A stretch of 64,000 nucleotides of DNA from Cladopsammia gracilis (lineage: Eukaryota; Cnidaria; Anthozoa; Scleractinia; Dendrophylliidae). Where the stretch lies: assembly GCA_022457155.1 (NCBI GenBank), contig JAJGOT010000361.1:744001-808000 (forward strand), read 5' to 3'. A model generated the notes under the pieces. That model was not told the origin of the DNA. It saw nothing but the letters and a program-made list of their open reading frames with translations, and did not search any database. The number at the start of each line of letters is the position of its first letter. Position 1 is the stretch's first letter. A program made the position numbers and the translations under genes. Below, piece by piece: positions 23,722 through 33,701 of this stretch.

Positions 23722-23900
23722 TAATTTCAGGAGACAGGAAAACCGGAGTACACGGAGAACAACTTCTCGGGGCAAGGAGAAAACCAACAACAAACTCAAC
23801 CCACATACCTTTATGACGCCGGGGCCGGGAATCGAACCCAGGCCACATCCTTGGGAGACAAATGCTCTCAACACTACACCACCCCTGCTCCCCTGAAAAT
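23722..23900 (-). repeat. tRNA-derived SINE
   Basis: On the minus strand the head reads GGTGGTGTAGTGTTGAGAGC (A-box-like), then TGGGTTCGATTCCCGG (B box), followed by a non-tRNA body with TTTCTCCTTGCCCCGAG and TCCGGTTTTCC. This is the standard layout of a pol III-transcribed SINE. Confidence 0.7.
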
Positions 23901-24145
23901 AATTGTCTTGAATGACTTGAATACATATCAGAAACGCAAAATAAAAGACTCTGAATAAGCTTTCGGACATCAGGCATGTTTTCCTTTCTGTATTTTTCCC
24001 TTTGCCATTCGTTTCGCTATGAACGGACGATGTCGAGTTCGCAGTTGCTCGAAACATAAAATGGCTCAACGGTTCATGGCTCTAATGCTGTTACCAGACT
24101 CGAAGGAAGAGTACATCAACAGCTGGGAAATACTTCACAAGGTTG

Positions 24146-24575
24146 CCTTGGGTTTTTGTGGTGCTACAATTTCGAAAATATTTTACCTCTAATAGATGGC
24201 CTGTGATGCGCTCTACAAGATAAAGTAAATATATTAGGGGTTGTGGCGCTGCTGACGTCATCCAATATGGCCGCCATCTTGGATTTTACAAAAAAATTCA
24301 AATTTATCTGAAAAGTGCACAAATTTAAAATATTTTTTTGCTAGATAGAGTTGCTGCTTTTGGCGGCGTTTTATTTTTTTTTTATGTTTTTTTTTTCACC
24401 GAAAAAAGGCGAAAACACGCATTTTTATTTTAGCTTGACTGCATGCTACTTCTGACGTCATATCTCGTTACCATAGCAACCGAATGTCTCAAAATGTGAA
24501 CCAAAATGTGTCTCAACAGGAGCTTATTATAAGCTCCTGGTCTCAAGGATAAACGAACAGCTACTGAAAACGGCA
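24146..24575. repeat. Dispersed repeat related to the interior of 14542-15124
   Basis: It shares a TAATAGATRGCCTG block, TTGTGGCGCTGC, CACCGAAAAAAGG and ATGACGTCATATCTCGTTACC-type stretches with 14630-15000. The TTAA ends of the relative are not visible here. It contains ATGGCCGCCATCTTGG, a YY1-like palindromic site. Confidence 0.6.
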
Positions 24576-24675
24576 TGTACTAAAGTGTGACCATTCAAAT
24601 GAAAGCTTCTGAGCAGTGCTTTCCTTTATGTCTGCGGGTCAAGGCACGCCTTATAAGTTAACCCACCAATCCGCT

Positions 24676-25590
24676 AGTGTCACGAAAAGATATATTGACG
24701 ATGTGTTCTCTTTTAATAGGACATAAGCAACAAGGAAATAGGCTTATTCATTGAACTAGCAAACAACCATCACCTGACCATAAAATTCACGGCTGACATC
24801 TCAGAAACAGAAATTTATTTCCTAGATACATGTATATACAAGGGTGACAGATTTAAGGCGGGGTCCACATGAAGGCCATTTTTCCGCCACTTGACATGGC
24901 TTTAACGGAAATAGTTCGTTCAGGTTTCAAGCAATCTAAAAACTCTATGCTCATCTCATGAATCTATGTTATGAGGTGTTTTGTAAATTTTTGGGTGATT
25001 TTTGGATATGTTTGGGAGGAAATAGTTTTTCTCAAACGATTTGTAAAATTAAGAGAAATAAGAAAAAATGAAGATTTAGTGAAGTTTTAAAATTAGAATT
25101 TGTAGTTAATGATTAATAGACGGACACCATGTTAGTCCACTAGCAACCTGGGGTACTATTGCGTGGGTATCAACTGTCTGTTGGTGTTCCAAAAAATCAT
25201 TTTCTTTCTTCTATCCCTTCTATAAAGCTCTTCAAATTTCATTCCAATTCACGTGTACTCCCGCCTTAAGAAATAATCTATTCATGATGTTAGAACGCAC
25301 TTCAAACCGACAGAAACTTTCCAACACATCCACTTTTCTTCTTGCCACTCTTCAGTCATCAAGAAAGGATTTATCAAGGGCGAAGCCCTGAGGTTACTTA
25401 GAACTAACCCCTCAAAGACAATTTTAAGGAAAATAATAAAAGCCTCTTCAAACAAAGACAAAGTACAAGAGGTTATTCAGATAACCTCATAGGTAAAACC
25501 TTTCCAGACGTCAAGCATTACGAAAAACAATATCAATGAACAAATGATATCTTATAGAAAGGCAATCGCTTTTGAAAGAAATATTCAAGG
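24676..25590 (+). pseudogene. Penelope-like retroelement reverse transcriptase fragment
   Basis: In shifting frames the plus strand encodes KRYIDDVFS (the catalytic YxDD region, 24690s), then FIELANNHHLTIKFTADIS, ETEIYFLDTCIYKGDRF, and after the insertion VRTHFKPTETFQ, KKGFIKGEALRLLRTN and RGYSDNLIGKTFPD. These phrases belong to the reverse transcriptase of Penelope-like elements. Several frameshifts, the missing N-terminal region and the missing GIY-YIG endonuclease show it is dead. It is split by a 409-bp TTAA element after the GDRF codons. Confidence 0.85.
24853..25269. mobile_element. TTAA-flanked MITE nested in the Penelope fragment
   Basis: TTAA at 24853-24856 and 25266-25269 bracket a 409-bp non-coding insert with ends GGCGGGGTCCACATGAA and, inverted, GGCGGGAGTACACGTGAA. 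Removing it and one TTAA restores the spacing of the reverse transcriptase frame on both sides. Confidence 0.85.
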
Positions 25591-25689
25591 AACCTACTAT
25601 ACTTAATTGTTAGAGCTAAACTATGATATGAAGGTCATAGACACAAAACAGGAGTCACGTTTGGCCTCAGTCATTATTATCAACAATCT

Positions 25690-25925
25690 GGTGCTGTTTA
25701 TTGTGCTGTACAAGGTGGTTCTATCTTTTGAGTCTGTGGATGAAATCTTACAGTGTGACCATTGATTAAATGAAAGCTATTGAGCAGTACTTTCCTGTGG
25801 TACTGTTTATTATGCTGTACAAGGTGGTTCTATCTTTTGAGTCTGTTGATGAAATCCTAAAGTGTGACTATTCAAATAAAACGGCTATTGAGCAGTACAT
25901 TCGTGTGGTACTTTTTGGTTCTAAC
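25690..25925. repeat. Tandem copies of the CTCCC-family interior
   Basis: Two ~105-bp copies, each with TTATTRTGCTGTACAAGGTG and TTTTGAGTCTGTKGATGAAA, related to the interior of 13002-13295. No TTAA ends are seen here. Confidence 0.6.
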
Positions 25926-26544
25926 TTAAAAACAAATGTCTTGGCCTGCAGATGGCCAAGATGGAAATGGGTTGCAAGTTGTGTCTGTCTTGGAAAGCTT
26001 GCTAAAACTTTGATTATGGTATATTCTCTTTTTGAAAATTCCCTTGATATTTCGTCTTGGTTTTGTTTAGTGTTTTGTGTTTAACAGACTTAAAGGTACT
26101 TAGTTTTAATATGGTGTAGTTTTGATCCAAAAGCGTTAAATTAAAAGCACCATGACATAGCCTCTTTATCTGATTTAAGGCCGGCTTTTTGCAACCTGAC
26201 ACAAGGGCCTCGTTACTGGTAAGATAACAAAACCATTAAGCGTTTTAATTAAATTAAGCAAAAGGGACTAAAGGTTAGTATTTGTATAATCCCTTTAATG
26301 CCGACAGAGGCCTACACAACATCCACGTGCATTAAAAAGCTAGACTAATTAAAAGCCCTATACCTGGCTCCATTTAAAAAAAAAATTGGGAAAACACTTT
26401 TCTGTTAACTTAGTTCATCTTCAAATTATTTTTGGATCAGTCTAGATTCGAAGAATTTTATCCCCTTTTTTTCCCCTATACCCCGGGAATTTCTTTTCAC
26501 AAAATGCTAATGCCCGGGGTTTGTCCCGCAGGGGACATTGGCAC
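25926..26544. other. Gap with no recognised gene
   Basis: Unremarkable AT-rich sequence; a short CCCCGGG...CCCGGGG inverted pair lies at about 26481-26519. Confidence 0.4.
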
Positions 26545-26706
26545 TGCTGGAATCTGACTCGTCCCCAGTCGTCTTTCTAGGTAAGACGCGGGAGACGCGC
26601 GTGGGGGATAGACGCGGAGCGAGAGAAGCGCTCACACCTCGCGCTCCCCTCGGTCGCGTTCCACTCGTGAATTGAGAGACGACTGGGGACGAGTCAGTGC
26701 TGGAAT
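26545..26706. mobile_element. MULE-like MITE with 9-bp target duplication
   Basis: TGCTGGAAT occurs at 26545-26553 and 26698-26706. Between them is a 144-bp GC-rich element with perfect inverted ends CTGACTCGTCCCCAGTCGTC. A 9-bp duplication is typical of Mutator-type transposases. Confidence 0.8.
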
Positions 26707-27103
26707 TGACTGATGAATAACCACGTAGGAAATGGAAAACTAGCCTATAAAGTTGCTTACTTTGATCACGTGATGTTTTACGTCATTCGAAATATGGGTG
26801 GGGGAGGGCTTGAAATGGCACCTTTTGTCGTGACTCAGCCTTCGCAAAAAAAGATAGCTCGGAGGAAGAAACGGTAAATGATTATCTCTATGCTTCTCGC
26901 AGTAACGATATTGAAAACAGAGAATGCAGGGAGCGCTTAAAAACTTCTATTGCTACCTGATACACTCTCTCAAGTTATGTATTCGATAAGCCCGTAATAA
27001 AGTTACAGTGATAATGTAGTGGGTACCAAAAAATAGCGAGCTTTTATCCGGACTGGGATGTTTAGGGCAGATTGTTTAAACGAAGTCTAACTTGGGCCGT
27101 GGT

Positions 27104-27490
27104 TTAAGGGGTCGATTACATGGCGAATTTCAGCCCGGCTTCCGAAATAAATCCTCTTAAAATGAAGTTAGCGATTACATGAACTGAGTTCAGAGCGGGC
27201 TGAGTTTCAGAGCGGGCTGAGTTTCAGCGGGCTTAGTTGCAATAACAACGCAACAATTGTCCACGGTTACGATCCTACTCTATCTGTTTCTGTCGTGATG
27301 GTGTCTCGCAAATTTTACTTTTTTACGTGGTCAGATCAGCCTTGCAGTTCATTGTTTTTGTTCATTCATTTTTTGGCTGGTTAGGTCTCTCGTAGATCCT
27401 ACGTATCATTAGCAGCATTATCGTTTGCGGTCTCCTGCAGTTTACTGAAATCTCAGCCCGGGCTGAAATTTGCCATGTAATCGGCCTTAA
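27104..27490. mobile_element. TTAA-flanked MITE with CGATTACATGG ends
   Basis: TTAA on both sides (27104-27107, 27487-27490) with ends GGGGTCGATTACATGGC and, inverted, GGCCGATTACATGGC, each followed by an AATTTCAGCCCGG block. A related, interrupted copy is at 29312-31150. Confidence 0.65.
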
Positions 27491-27886
27491 GACAATTAAC
27501 GGACCACCACATATGTTTATAACATGATATAAGTGAATGGGTCATTTCAGGTCCGATAATTGTAAAATATAGGGTTGACTGAGCAGATTTAAATTAATTG
27601 GTTTGGACCGCGGTTTGGCAAACACCGGAGTAAATTAAGCCCCATTCAAATAACCGGCCCTTAAATAACCAAATCTATTTACAGATGGGTAATTTAAAGG
27701 AGATAAATGTTTTTTCTAGTCGGTGTTATATGCCTTTTTGACACCGCTTACGGTAGACAACGTTTACATATTAGGGTTGGACAGATGAAATTGGTTTAGA
27801 TCGCGGCGGTTTTGACCTGAAACACCGTATAAACAAGCCCTTAGCGTTCTAATGTTTTTGCTTTTATTCTGATCACCTAAACAGGG
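27491..27886. other. Gap with a diverged internal repeat
   Basis: 27570-27625 and 27771-27830 share AGGGTTG, AATTGGTTT and ACCGCGG-like phrases and look like old tandem copies. No gene is seen. Confidence 0.35.
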
Positions 27887-28141
27887 TGCAAAGAAAGTAT
27901 TTTTTTTACAGCTTGCCATTCGAGCAAGCTGAAGCTAGCATTTACTAGCCCAGCGGGTCATTTCAACTAGCCCCAAAACCTTTTTGACTAGCAGAATTGA
28001 TTTCTCAGTTTTTCTGTTATTCGAATTCCGCAAAAAACATCACTTGCCTGTTGGGCAAGTTGAAAACAGAATTCACTAGCCCGATAGCAAAAGCCACTTG
28101 CCCCGGGCTATCGGACGCTACTTTCTTTGCAAGCTGCTAAA
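27887..28141. mobile_element. hAT-like MITE with CAGGGTGCAAAG ends
   Basis: CTAAA flanks a 245-bp element with ends CAGGGTGCAAAGAAAGTA and, inverted, CAGCTTGCAAAGAAAGTA. The CAGGG start resembles hAT elements, although the duplication visible is 5 bp rather than the usual 8. Confidence 0.7.
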
Positions 28142-28182
28142 GATGATTATAAATAAATTAACTGATCCGTACTTAACCTACT

Positions 28183-29077
28183 TTAACCCTATTCAGACTG
28201 GGCTTTTTTTAGGCAATCTGTGACTGGGGGGGTACCACTGGAACCACTAAGGCTAGGACCATGCAATTTTCACACAATGTTCACCTCCATACAAGGAAAT
28301 CTTACACCCAGTTTTGACCTGCCACACCCAATTATGACGTCACAATGACGTCATTTTTTGTTTTTCCGACGTTTCTTTGATATCTTTCCATCCAGATACT
28401 TAAAATATCAAATATGACTGTAAAATCATCTCTTTAATATCAAAACATAATAAATACAAACAAGAACACACTTGTAAAGCGAGAAAAAGCAAAAAAAGGC
28501 GATAAAACTATAATTTTGAAATTATTGTCCGCCATCTTGGATCCGCCATCTTGGATCCGCCATCTTGGATTTCCTTTTTTTTTGTTTAAATTAAAATTTA
28601 AAAAATATCTAAAAGAGAAAAGGATCAGAATGTATCAAACTAATGTTTATTATCCAAACAATGAACTTAGAAGCGTTATTTAATAAATAGTACAAAATGT
28701 TTGTCTATAAGTAAAAGAGAGCAAAAATTTACCTACCCCTCCCCCCCCCAAATATTTGATGTTAAAATTTTTTTATGTCTTTTAAGAACTATTCCCAAGG
28801 AAAAAACTATTGTAACAAGAAAATGCACTATAAGTCAAAGAACAAGATCTTAAAATAAAAAAAAAAATTCACCATATTTTAATATGTGTAAAAAACCGGT
28901 TGCCATGGCAACATAGTTGATCACACTGACATGTTATGGATGTCTCTAGATAAATTCTAGGAAAAGTCAGGAAATTTCAGCCTCATAGCTATTTCGGTGT
29001 AAGAGTTATCACAATTTTACTGGAGGGGGGGGGGGGGGTCGAAAAGTCCCCCCCCCCCCCAGTCTGAATAGGGTTAA
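28183..29077. mobile_element. TTAA-flanked element, CCCTATTCAGACTGGG family
   Basis: TTAA at 28183-28186 and 29074-29077 flank an 887-bp non-coding element whose ends are CCCTATTCAGACTGGG and its inverse. A G/C tract lies inside each end. The interior has TGACGTCA sites near 28333-28355 and three tandem copies of TCCGCCATCTTGGA at 28528-28569. Confidence 0.85.
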
Positions 29078-29311
29078 GTTGGTGTCAGTTTTAGTTTTTT
29101 GCGTGAGTAAATAAGGCTTTGGGTTTTTCTAAACATTTACCTATATATAAAAAGTCTGCGCCATTCTCAAGTTAAAGTACAAGCAATAGGTTGTTAAAAG
29201 AGAGAAATACAAATTACGAAAATGTTACGGTTATCGACGCAGTTATGGTCCTAAATTAATAGTCTGTTATAATAGATGTTTATGCATTGTCTAGCTGAAA
29301 ATAAGTGTCTC

Positions 29312-31150
29312 AGGGGCCGATTACATGGCGAATTTCAGCCCGGGCTGACATTTCACCCCGGGCTGAAATTTCGTTGTGATTACATGACAAATTTAAGCCG
29401 GGTGCCAAGTTTGAAATTGCGCGGGAAGATTGATAACGAGAATCAAAATGGCGTCGAAGATTCGACTGCGCATGCCCAAATTCACTTTTCAGCCCGGGCT
29501 GAAATTCTGATGCGATTACACGGCGAATTACAGCCCGTTTGGCTGTCACAGTGATATGTGTTTCCCCGTGATATGTGTGCCCGCGAACACATATCACTAG
29601 TGATATGTGTTTCCCCTCAAAGATGGCGGCCAGTGATATGTGTTTCCCCTCCCCCCCTCCCCTACAAAGTCCAAATCCCCGCACAAATTATGCTTTTTAC
29701 TGCGAAGACAAATTCTAAACAATTAAATAAAATGCCGACATTGGCGAATTAAGTTATGTTTGGTTAAATGGACTCTCTAATTCGCCTTCGCGCTAAGGGA
29801 AACACCATTTACTCTTGGAAGCTTGGTATGAATTTAGTTATTATAAGCGATAAATTTCCAGGGTAAATCTTGTCACGGTCATTGGATGCAAAGATCACTT
29901 GAATAATCAGTATACTGTTATCCTTATATATTGTATACATATATATTGTTAAGTTTGTGTCTGGACCAGCAATGACAGCTGATCATGTTTGTTTGAATCA
30001 ACGGCAATTGAGAGTATTTAATACTTCAGTGAAGAGCATTTCCAGGGTTCATATCAGTTCATTTCCGTGGCTCATACCTCCAGAATGTGCTGCGTCAAGT
30101 GCACGGGACAATGCGTATAATTACTTTTTTCGCACAAGTATCAAGGGAAACACATATCGCAGGCTAGTCATGTCTAGTGTTGACCGATTTTTTCGTGTTT
30201 TATTTGTTATATATAGTAAAACGTATAAAAGATAGGCATACCATTATTTTGGAGGGTATTTTTCAGTGGTTCAGTGGCATTAAAACGAATCTCCTGATCA
30301 AGGGAAACACCGAGTCCTTTTAGTGATATGTGTTTTCCCCCGGCTCGCTATGATTGTCTAGTCATGTTTATTTATTCGTGCTTGATTCTTTTACATATAG
30401 TAAAACGTATAAAGGATAGGCATACCAGTATTTTGGAGGGTATATTTTAGTGGATGGCATCAAGGGAAACACTAACATATCACTGCGCTGAGGCCTTTTA
30501 GTGATATGTGTTTCCCCCCTCTTGACCCCTCGCTATGATTGTCTAGTCACGTCTAGGTTGACCGATTTATTCGTGTTTGATTTTTATATATGGTAAAACG
30601 TATAAAGGATAGGCATACCATTATTTTGGAGGGTATATGTTAGTGTATGCCATTGAAAAGAATCTCCTGATCAAGGGAAACACATATCATTGCCTGAGTC
30701 CTTTTAGTGATATGTGTTTCCCCCCTTGCAGACGCGCTCCGACATTTTTCAGCATTTTTTCATTGTCCGCGTCCGATTTTCGAAGAGGACGTTGCTATTC
30801 AGAGTATACCTTGAGCGAATTGCAGGTATATATACATCAAGAAGGCATTCATCCTACGGCTCCTTTCTAGTAATATTTGTGAATTCGCTCTCCTACTACA
30901 CACCCGATCGCCATTTTGTTTTTGATGTTGTGATGCCATTTGAAGGCTTGGATACCTAGCTTCAGTGTTTTATGTTTCCCAACCGGGGAAACACATATCA
31001 CTAGTGATATGTGTTCGGGGGCACACATATCACGGGGAAACACATATCACTGTGACATGGCCAAGCTGAAAATTAACCGGGCTGGAATTTTCATCCCGGG
31101 CTGAAACTTTGTTCATGTAATCGCTAACTTCATAAAAAGAGGATTCATTT
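29312..31150. mobile_element. Outer element with CGATTACATGG start, interrupted
   Basis: The left part (29312-29540) begins GGCCGATTACATGGCG with repeated CAGCCCGGGCTGA palindromes. The right part (about 31057-31150) has CATCCCGGGCTGAAA and a CATGTAATCG stretch. It is the family of 27104-27490, split by the element at 29545-31056. Confidence 0.6.
29545..31056. mobile_element. 1.5-kb hairpin-repeat element (AGTGATATGTGTTTCCCC)
   Basis: Both ends carry a ~75-bp inverted repeat that starts GTCACAGTGATATGTG and contains the palindrome CACATATCACTAGTGATATG. The motif AGTGATATGTGTTTCCCC or its inverse recurs about ten times. Internally three ~185-bp imperfect tandem units (about 30155-30350, 30350-30530, 30530-30720) each carry TAGTAAAACGTATAAA, GGCATACCA and AAGGGAAACAC. 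No transposase frame is found; the open frames at 29957-30235 and 30637-30959 have no known signature. Confidence 0.7.
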
Positions 31151-31207
31151 CGGAAGCCGGGCTGAAATCTCGGGGGGTACGCAACAAAGACTTGTACGGT
31201 GATGCTA

Positions 31208-31300
31208 GTTAGACAAAACTAACCTTCATCAGGGGCTAGAGCTAAGCTTAGCTTTCCTAGCCCGTGATGAAGGTTAGTTTTGTCTAACCGAAATATCGGG
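31208..31300. repeat. Short foldback with CTGATGA...GAAA motif
   Basis: Arms at 31208-31237 and 31257-31288 are inverse copies of GTTAGACAAAACTAACCTTC plus flanking bases. On the plus strand the right arm reads TGATGAAGG, a stem and loop, then CCGAAATATCGGG, which resembles a hammerhead ribozyme core but with an extra A before stem II. Confidence 0.5.
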
Positions 31301-32019
31301 CAAATCATATTAAAAGAAATCGAACGAATTTGCTGTCTGATCAGCCTTGCATGTTAAAGTTTTTTTTATTTAGTTCATTGCTGATCCTGATCTGCACAAA
31401 GATCCAGCCACATTTTGCTACTGTTTGTTCAAGTGGTCCTTGCATTTTTACAGAGGGAAATAGAACTGAACTGCAGGTTTTTTCTGTTTTGCATTTTGGT
31501 AACCAAGACAACATATTTTGTTTGATATTTGCCTAACAGTTAAGACGTTTCTGTCTAAAACGAATGTAAAAGGTGGAAGAAAAATCAATTACAATCTTTA
31601 TTCGAAATAATTATAAGAAATGGAACTTAGCAAATCGATTTCTCAAGAAAACCAATGGAAACAACTACCGTGAAGGATCGAGATGTGGCTGTTTCTTGGT
31701 GTTGTCAGGTTTTCCGGGCTTTGTCAACAGTTTGACTCGAGTTTGACGGTAAATCTCTGAAGGCTTATTTAGCGCAGTTATGTTGTTTTCACACTGCACT
31801 GGGGCGAAACGATAGCGAAACCGTCATCGTGGGAGGAGTCTGGGAGTGACATGGATAGCAAGGCCTTGTTACCATTCTCATCCCCAGGGCCGCTCTATCT
31901 TGTTTAAAATCTGTAAAAAATATAAAATGGCGGCGTTGAATTTTTTCGCGTAGTGAGCTACAGAGCCAATCTGCAATGTCTAAAGAGGTTTGTATCCGTG
32001 AAATGCAGTGGTTGCTCTC
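31301..32019. other. Gap upstream of the phosphatase
   Basis: No exon could be identified, although the missing first exon of the phosphatase gene may lie here or further upstream. AAAATGGCGGCG near 31924 is a YY1-like motif. Confidence 0.35.
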
Positions 32020-32089
32020 TTAAGCGACTACCTTGAGAACTTCGAAACATTTCCTTCCAAACACCAGTCGGATGCTCTAACCACTGAGC

Positions 32090-32100
<11 letters not shown>
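32020..32100 (-). repeat. tRNA-like SINE head
   Basis: Minus strand reads TAGCTCAGTGGTTAGAGC, then CCGACTGGTGTTTGGAAGG. The A-box and anticodon region are tRNA-like, but the T arm is degenerate. Spurious open frames containing QWLEH come from this family. Confidence 0.5.
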
Positions 32101-32131
<31 letters not shown>

Positions 32132-32182
32132 ATTTACATTTTTTTTTAAGCTTACATTTAAGTTACATTGCAAAGCCCATAC

Positions 32183-32224
<42 letters not shown>

Positions 32225-32576
32225 CCGAGAAGAGATCTGTATGAAAAGTTAATGAATACTAATTAGCTGAGCAGGTGTCTGTATCAAAAGTTAATTCTAC
32301 TGTTTAATAATTCATCAACTCAGTTGATTTGTATTGAGGTTTACAAAGGTACACATGTGACTCAAATACTGCCTATTTATTGGTCAAAACGGTTATGAAT
32401 AACTAGGCCATTTACTAGGTTCATATGTACATGTAATGACATGTGTATCCTGCATACTGCTAGGATCAGCGATGATGAAAGCGTCATGCGTGGTTACATA
32501 ATTCTATAGCAGTATGCAGGATGCACATCATTACAAAATTATGAACATAGCAAATAGCGCAGCTTGCCACAAGTTT

Positions 32577-32642
32577 ATCATAGCTCACTGGTTAGAGCAT
32601 CTGACCGGTGTATGGAAGGTTACAGGTCGAGACTCCGATTTT
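32577..32642 (+). repeat. tRNA-like SINE head
   Basis: Plus strand reads TAGCTCACTGGTTAGAGC, then CTGACCGGTGTATGGAAGG, then ACAGGTCGAGACTCC as a degenerate B box, and a T run. Same family as 32020-32100 in opposite orientation. Confidence 0.5.
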
Positions 32643-32784
32643 TTTCTTTCTCTTGCTCGTGACATGATGAATATTATTAATCTTTCTTATTTTATAACAG
32701 AGCTTTACCATCTTATACTTTATTGCAATAGGATGGAATGCTTGACCTGCTCGCTCTGACTGTAGTTTCTATTTTTTTTGGCAG

Positions 32785-33516
32785 GTGGTGCAAGGTAGAC
32801 TCCTGGTTGTGTTTGATTTTGACCACACCCTTGTTGACGGGAACACAGACACATGGATAACAAATCTACACCCATCCACCATGCAGTTGATACGGGAACA
32901 CCAGCAGAATGGGTGGTGTTGGACTAACATAATGGATAAAGTATTTGGAGTCCTCCACTCAGAAAATTTAAGCAAAGAAGATTATGTTAGGTGCCTTGAA
33001 ACTTTGAAATTTACAGCAGGAATGAAGGAAGCATGCAATTTCTTGCAAAGTAAAGATGTACCAACAATAGTGATCTCCGATTCCAACAGTTATTTTATTG
33101 AACATTTGCTAGAACGTGACCTCCTGAGTAAAGTTTTCTGCAGCATTTATACAAACCCTGCAAGCTGGGACATAGATGGGCGCTTGAGTGTTGAACGATA
33201 TCACAAGCATCAGTGCAGTGTATGCCCACTAAATCTGTGCAAAAAGAAAGTTCTTCAAACATATTTGGCCGATTGCGGTGAAAGTTATGACTGCATTGTT
33301 TATGTGGGTGATGGGCATGGTGATCTATGTCCGTGTCTTGCATTAAAACAGGGAGACTACATCTTGGCAAGGGAGGGATATAAACTTTTGAAATGCTTGC
33401 AAGGTGAGAGAAGGGGTGAGGTCAAGGCAGAAGTTGTGCCATGGTCATCTGGTTATGAAGTTCTACAGTTGTTTCAGAAGTTATGTGTGAATAGTAATTT
33501 ACACAGAAAACAATAA
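32785..33516 (+). CDS. PHOSPHO1/PHOSPHO2-type HAD phosphatase, 3' coding exon (5' partial)
   Basis: The exon begins right after a strong acceptor (TTTTTTTTGGCAG) and runs 243 codons to TAA. DFDHT (about 11-15) is the HAD nucleophile motif, VISDSNS (about 96-102) motif II, and YVGDGHGD (about 173-180) the metal-binding motif III. The spaced Cys/His signature HxxxxxCxxCPxNxCK (about 140-153) is typical of PHOSPHO1/2, which dephosphorylate phosphocholine/phosphoethanolamine (PHOSPHO1) or pyridoxal phosphate (PHOSPHO2). The family usually has GDGxND; here the N is G, so activity should not be assumed. No in-frame ATG exists between an upstream stop at 32743 and the exon start, and the first internal ATG would lose the nucleophile, so the start codon must be in an upstream exon not identified here. 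AATAAA at 33994-33999 is a possible poly(A) signal. Confidence 0.88.
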   Translation: MVQGRLLVVFDFDHTLVDGNTDTWITNLHPSTMQLIREHQQNGWCWTNIMDKVFGVLHSENLSKEDYVRCLETLKFTAGMKEACNFLQSKDVPTIVISDSNSYFIEHLLERDLLSKVFCSIYTNPASWDIDGRLSVERYHKHQCSVCPLNLCKKKVLQTYLADCGESYDCIVYVGDGHGDLCPCLALKQGDYILAREGYKLLKCLQGERRGEVKAEVVPWSSGYEVLQLFQKLCVNSNLHRKQ

Positions 33517-33550
33517 GTCAATGTCTTAAAAACAGTTCTTGATTTAATTA

Positions 33551-33701
33551 ACAATTATTGGACGAGGTTGAGCATGATAGTGATAATTATCAAGGCCAAA
33601 GTTTGTGTTATCTGCCGAAGCCGAAGACTGAGGCTGATAACACAAACTGAGGCCGGCTTGATAATTATCGCTATCATGCGAAAACTGAATCCAATAATTG
33701 T
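33551..33701. mobile_element. Foldback MITE
   Basis: A 151-bp near-palindrome starting ACAATTATTGG and ending with its inverse. The arms share TGATAATTATCAAGGCC and TTTGTGTTATC. It lies 34 bp after the phosphatase stop codon and is therefore probably in its 3' UTR. Confidence 0.8.

Noticed and set aside
23358..24069. Several open frames of 90-166 codons on both strands
   Set aside because: They fall in the repeat-filled MITE at 23229-23667 and the SINE at 23722-23900.
29957..30959. Open frames inside the hairpin-repeat element as transposase
   Set aside because: They are short, cross tandem units and show no DDE, RNase H-like or helicase motif.
31958..32173. Open frame with QWLEHPTGVWK text
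   Set aside because: This text is the reading of a tRNA-like SINE head; the same appears at 32577-32642.
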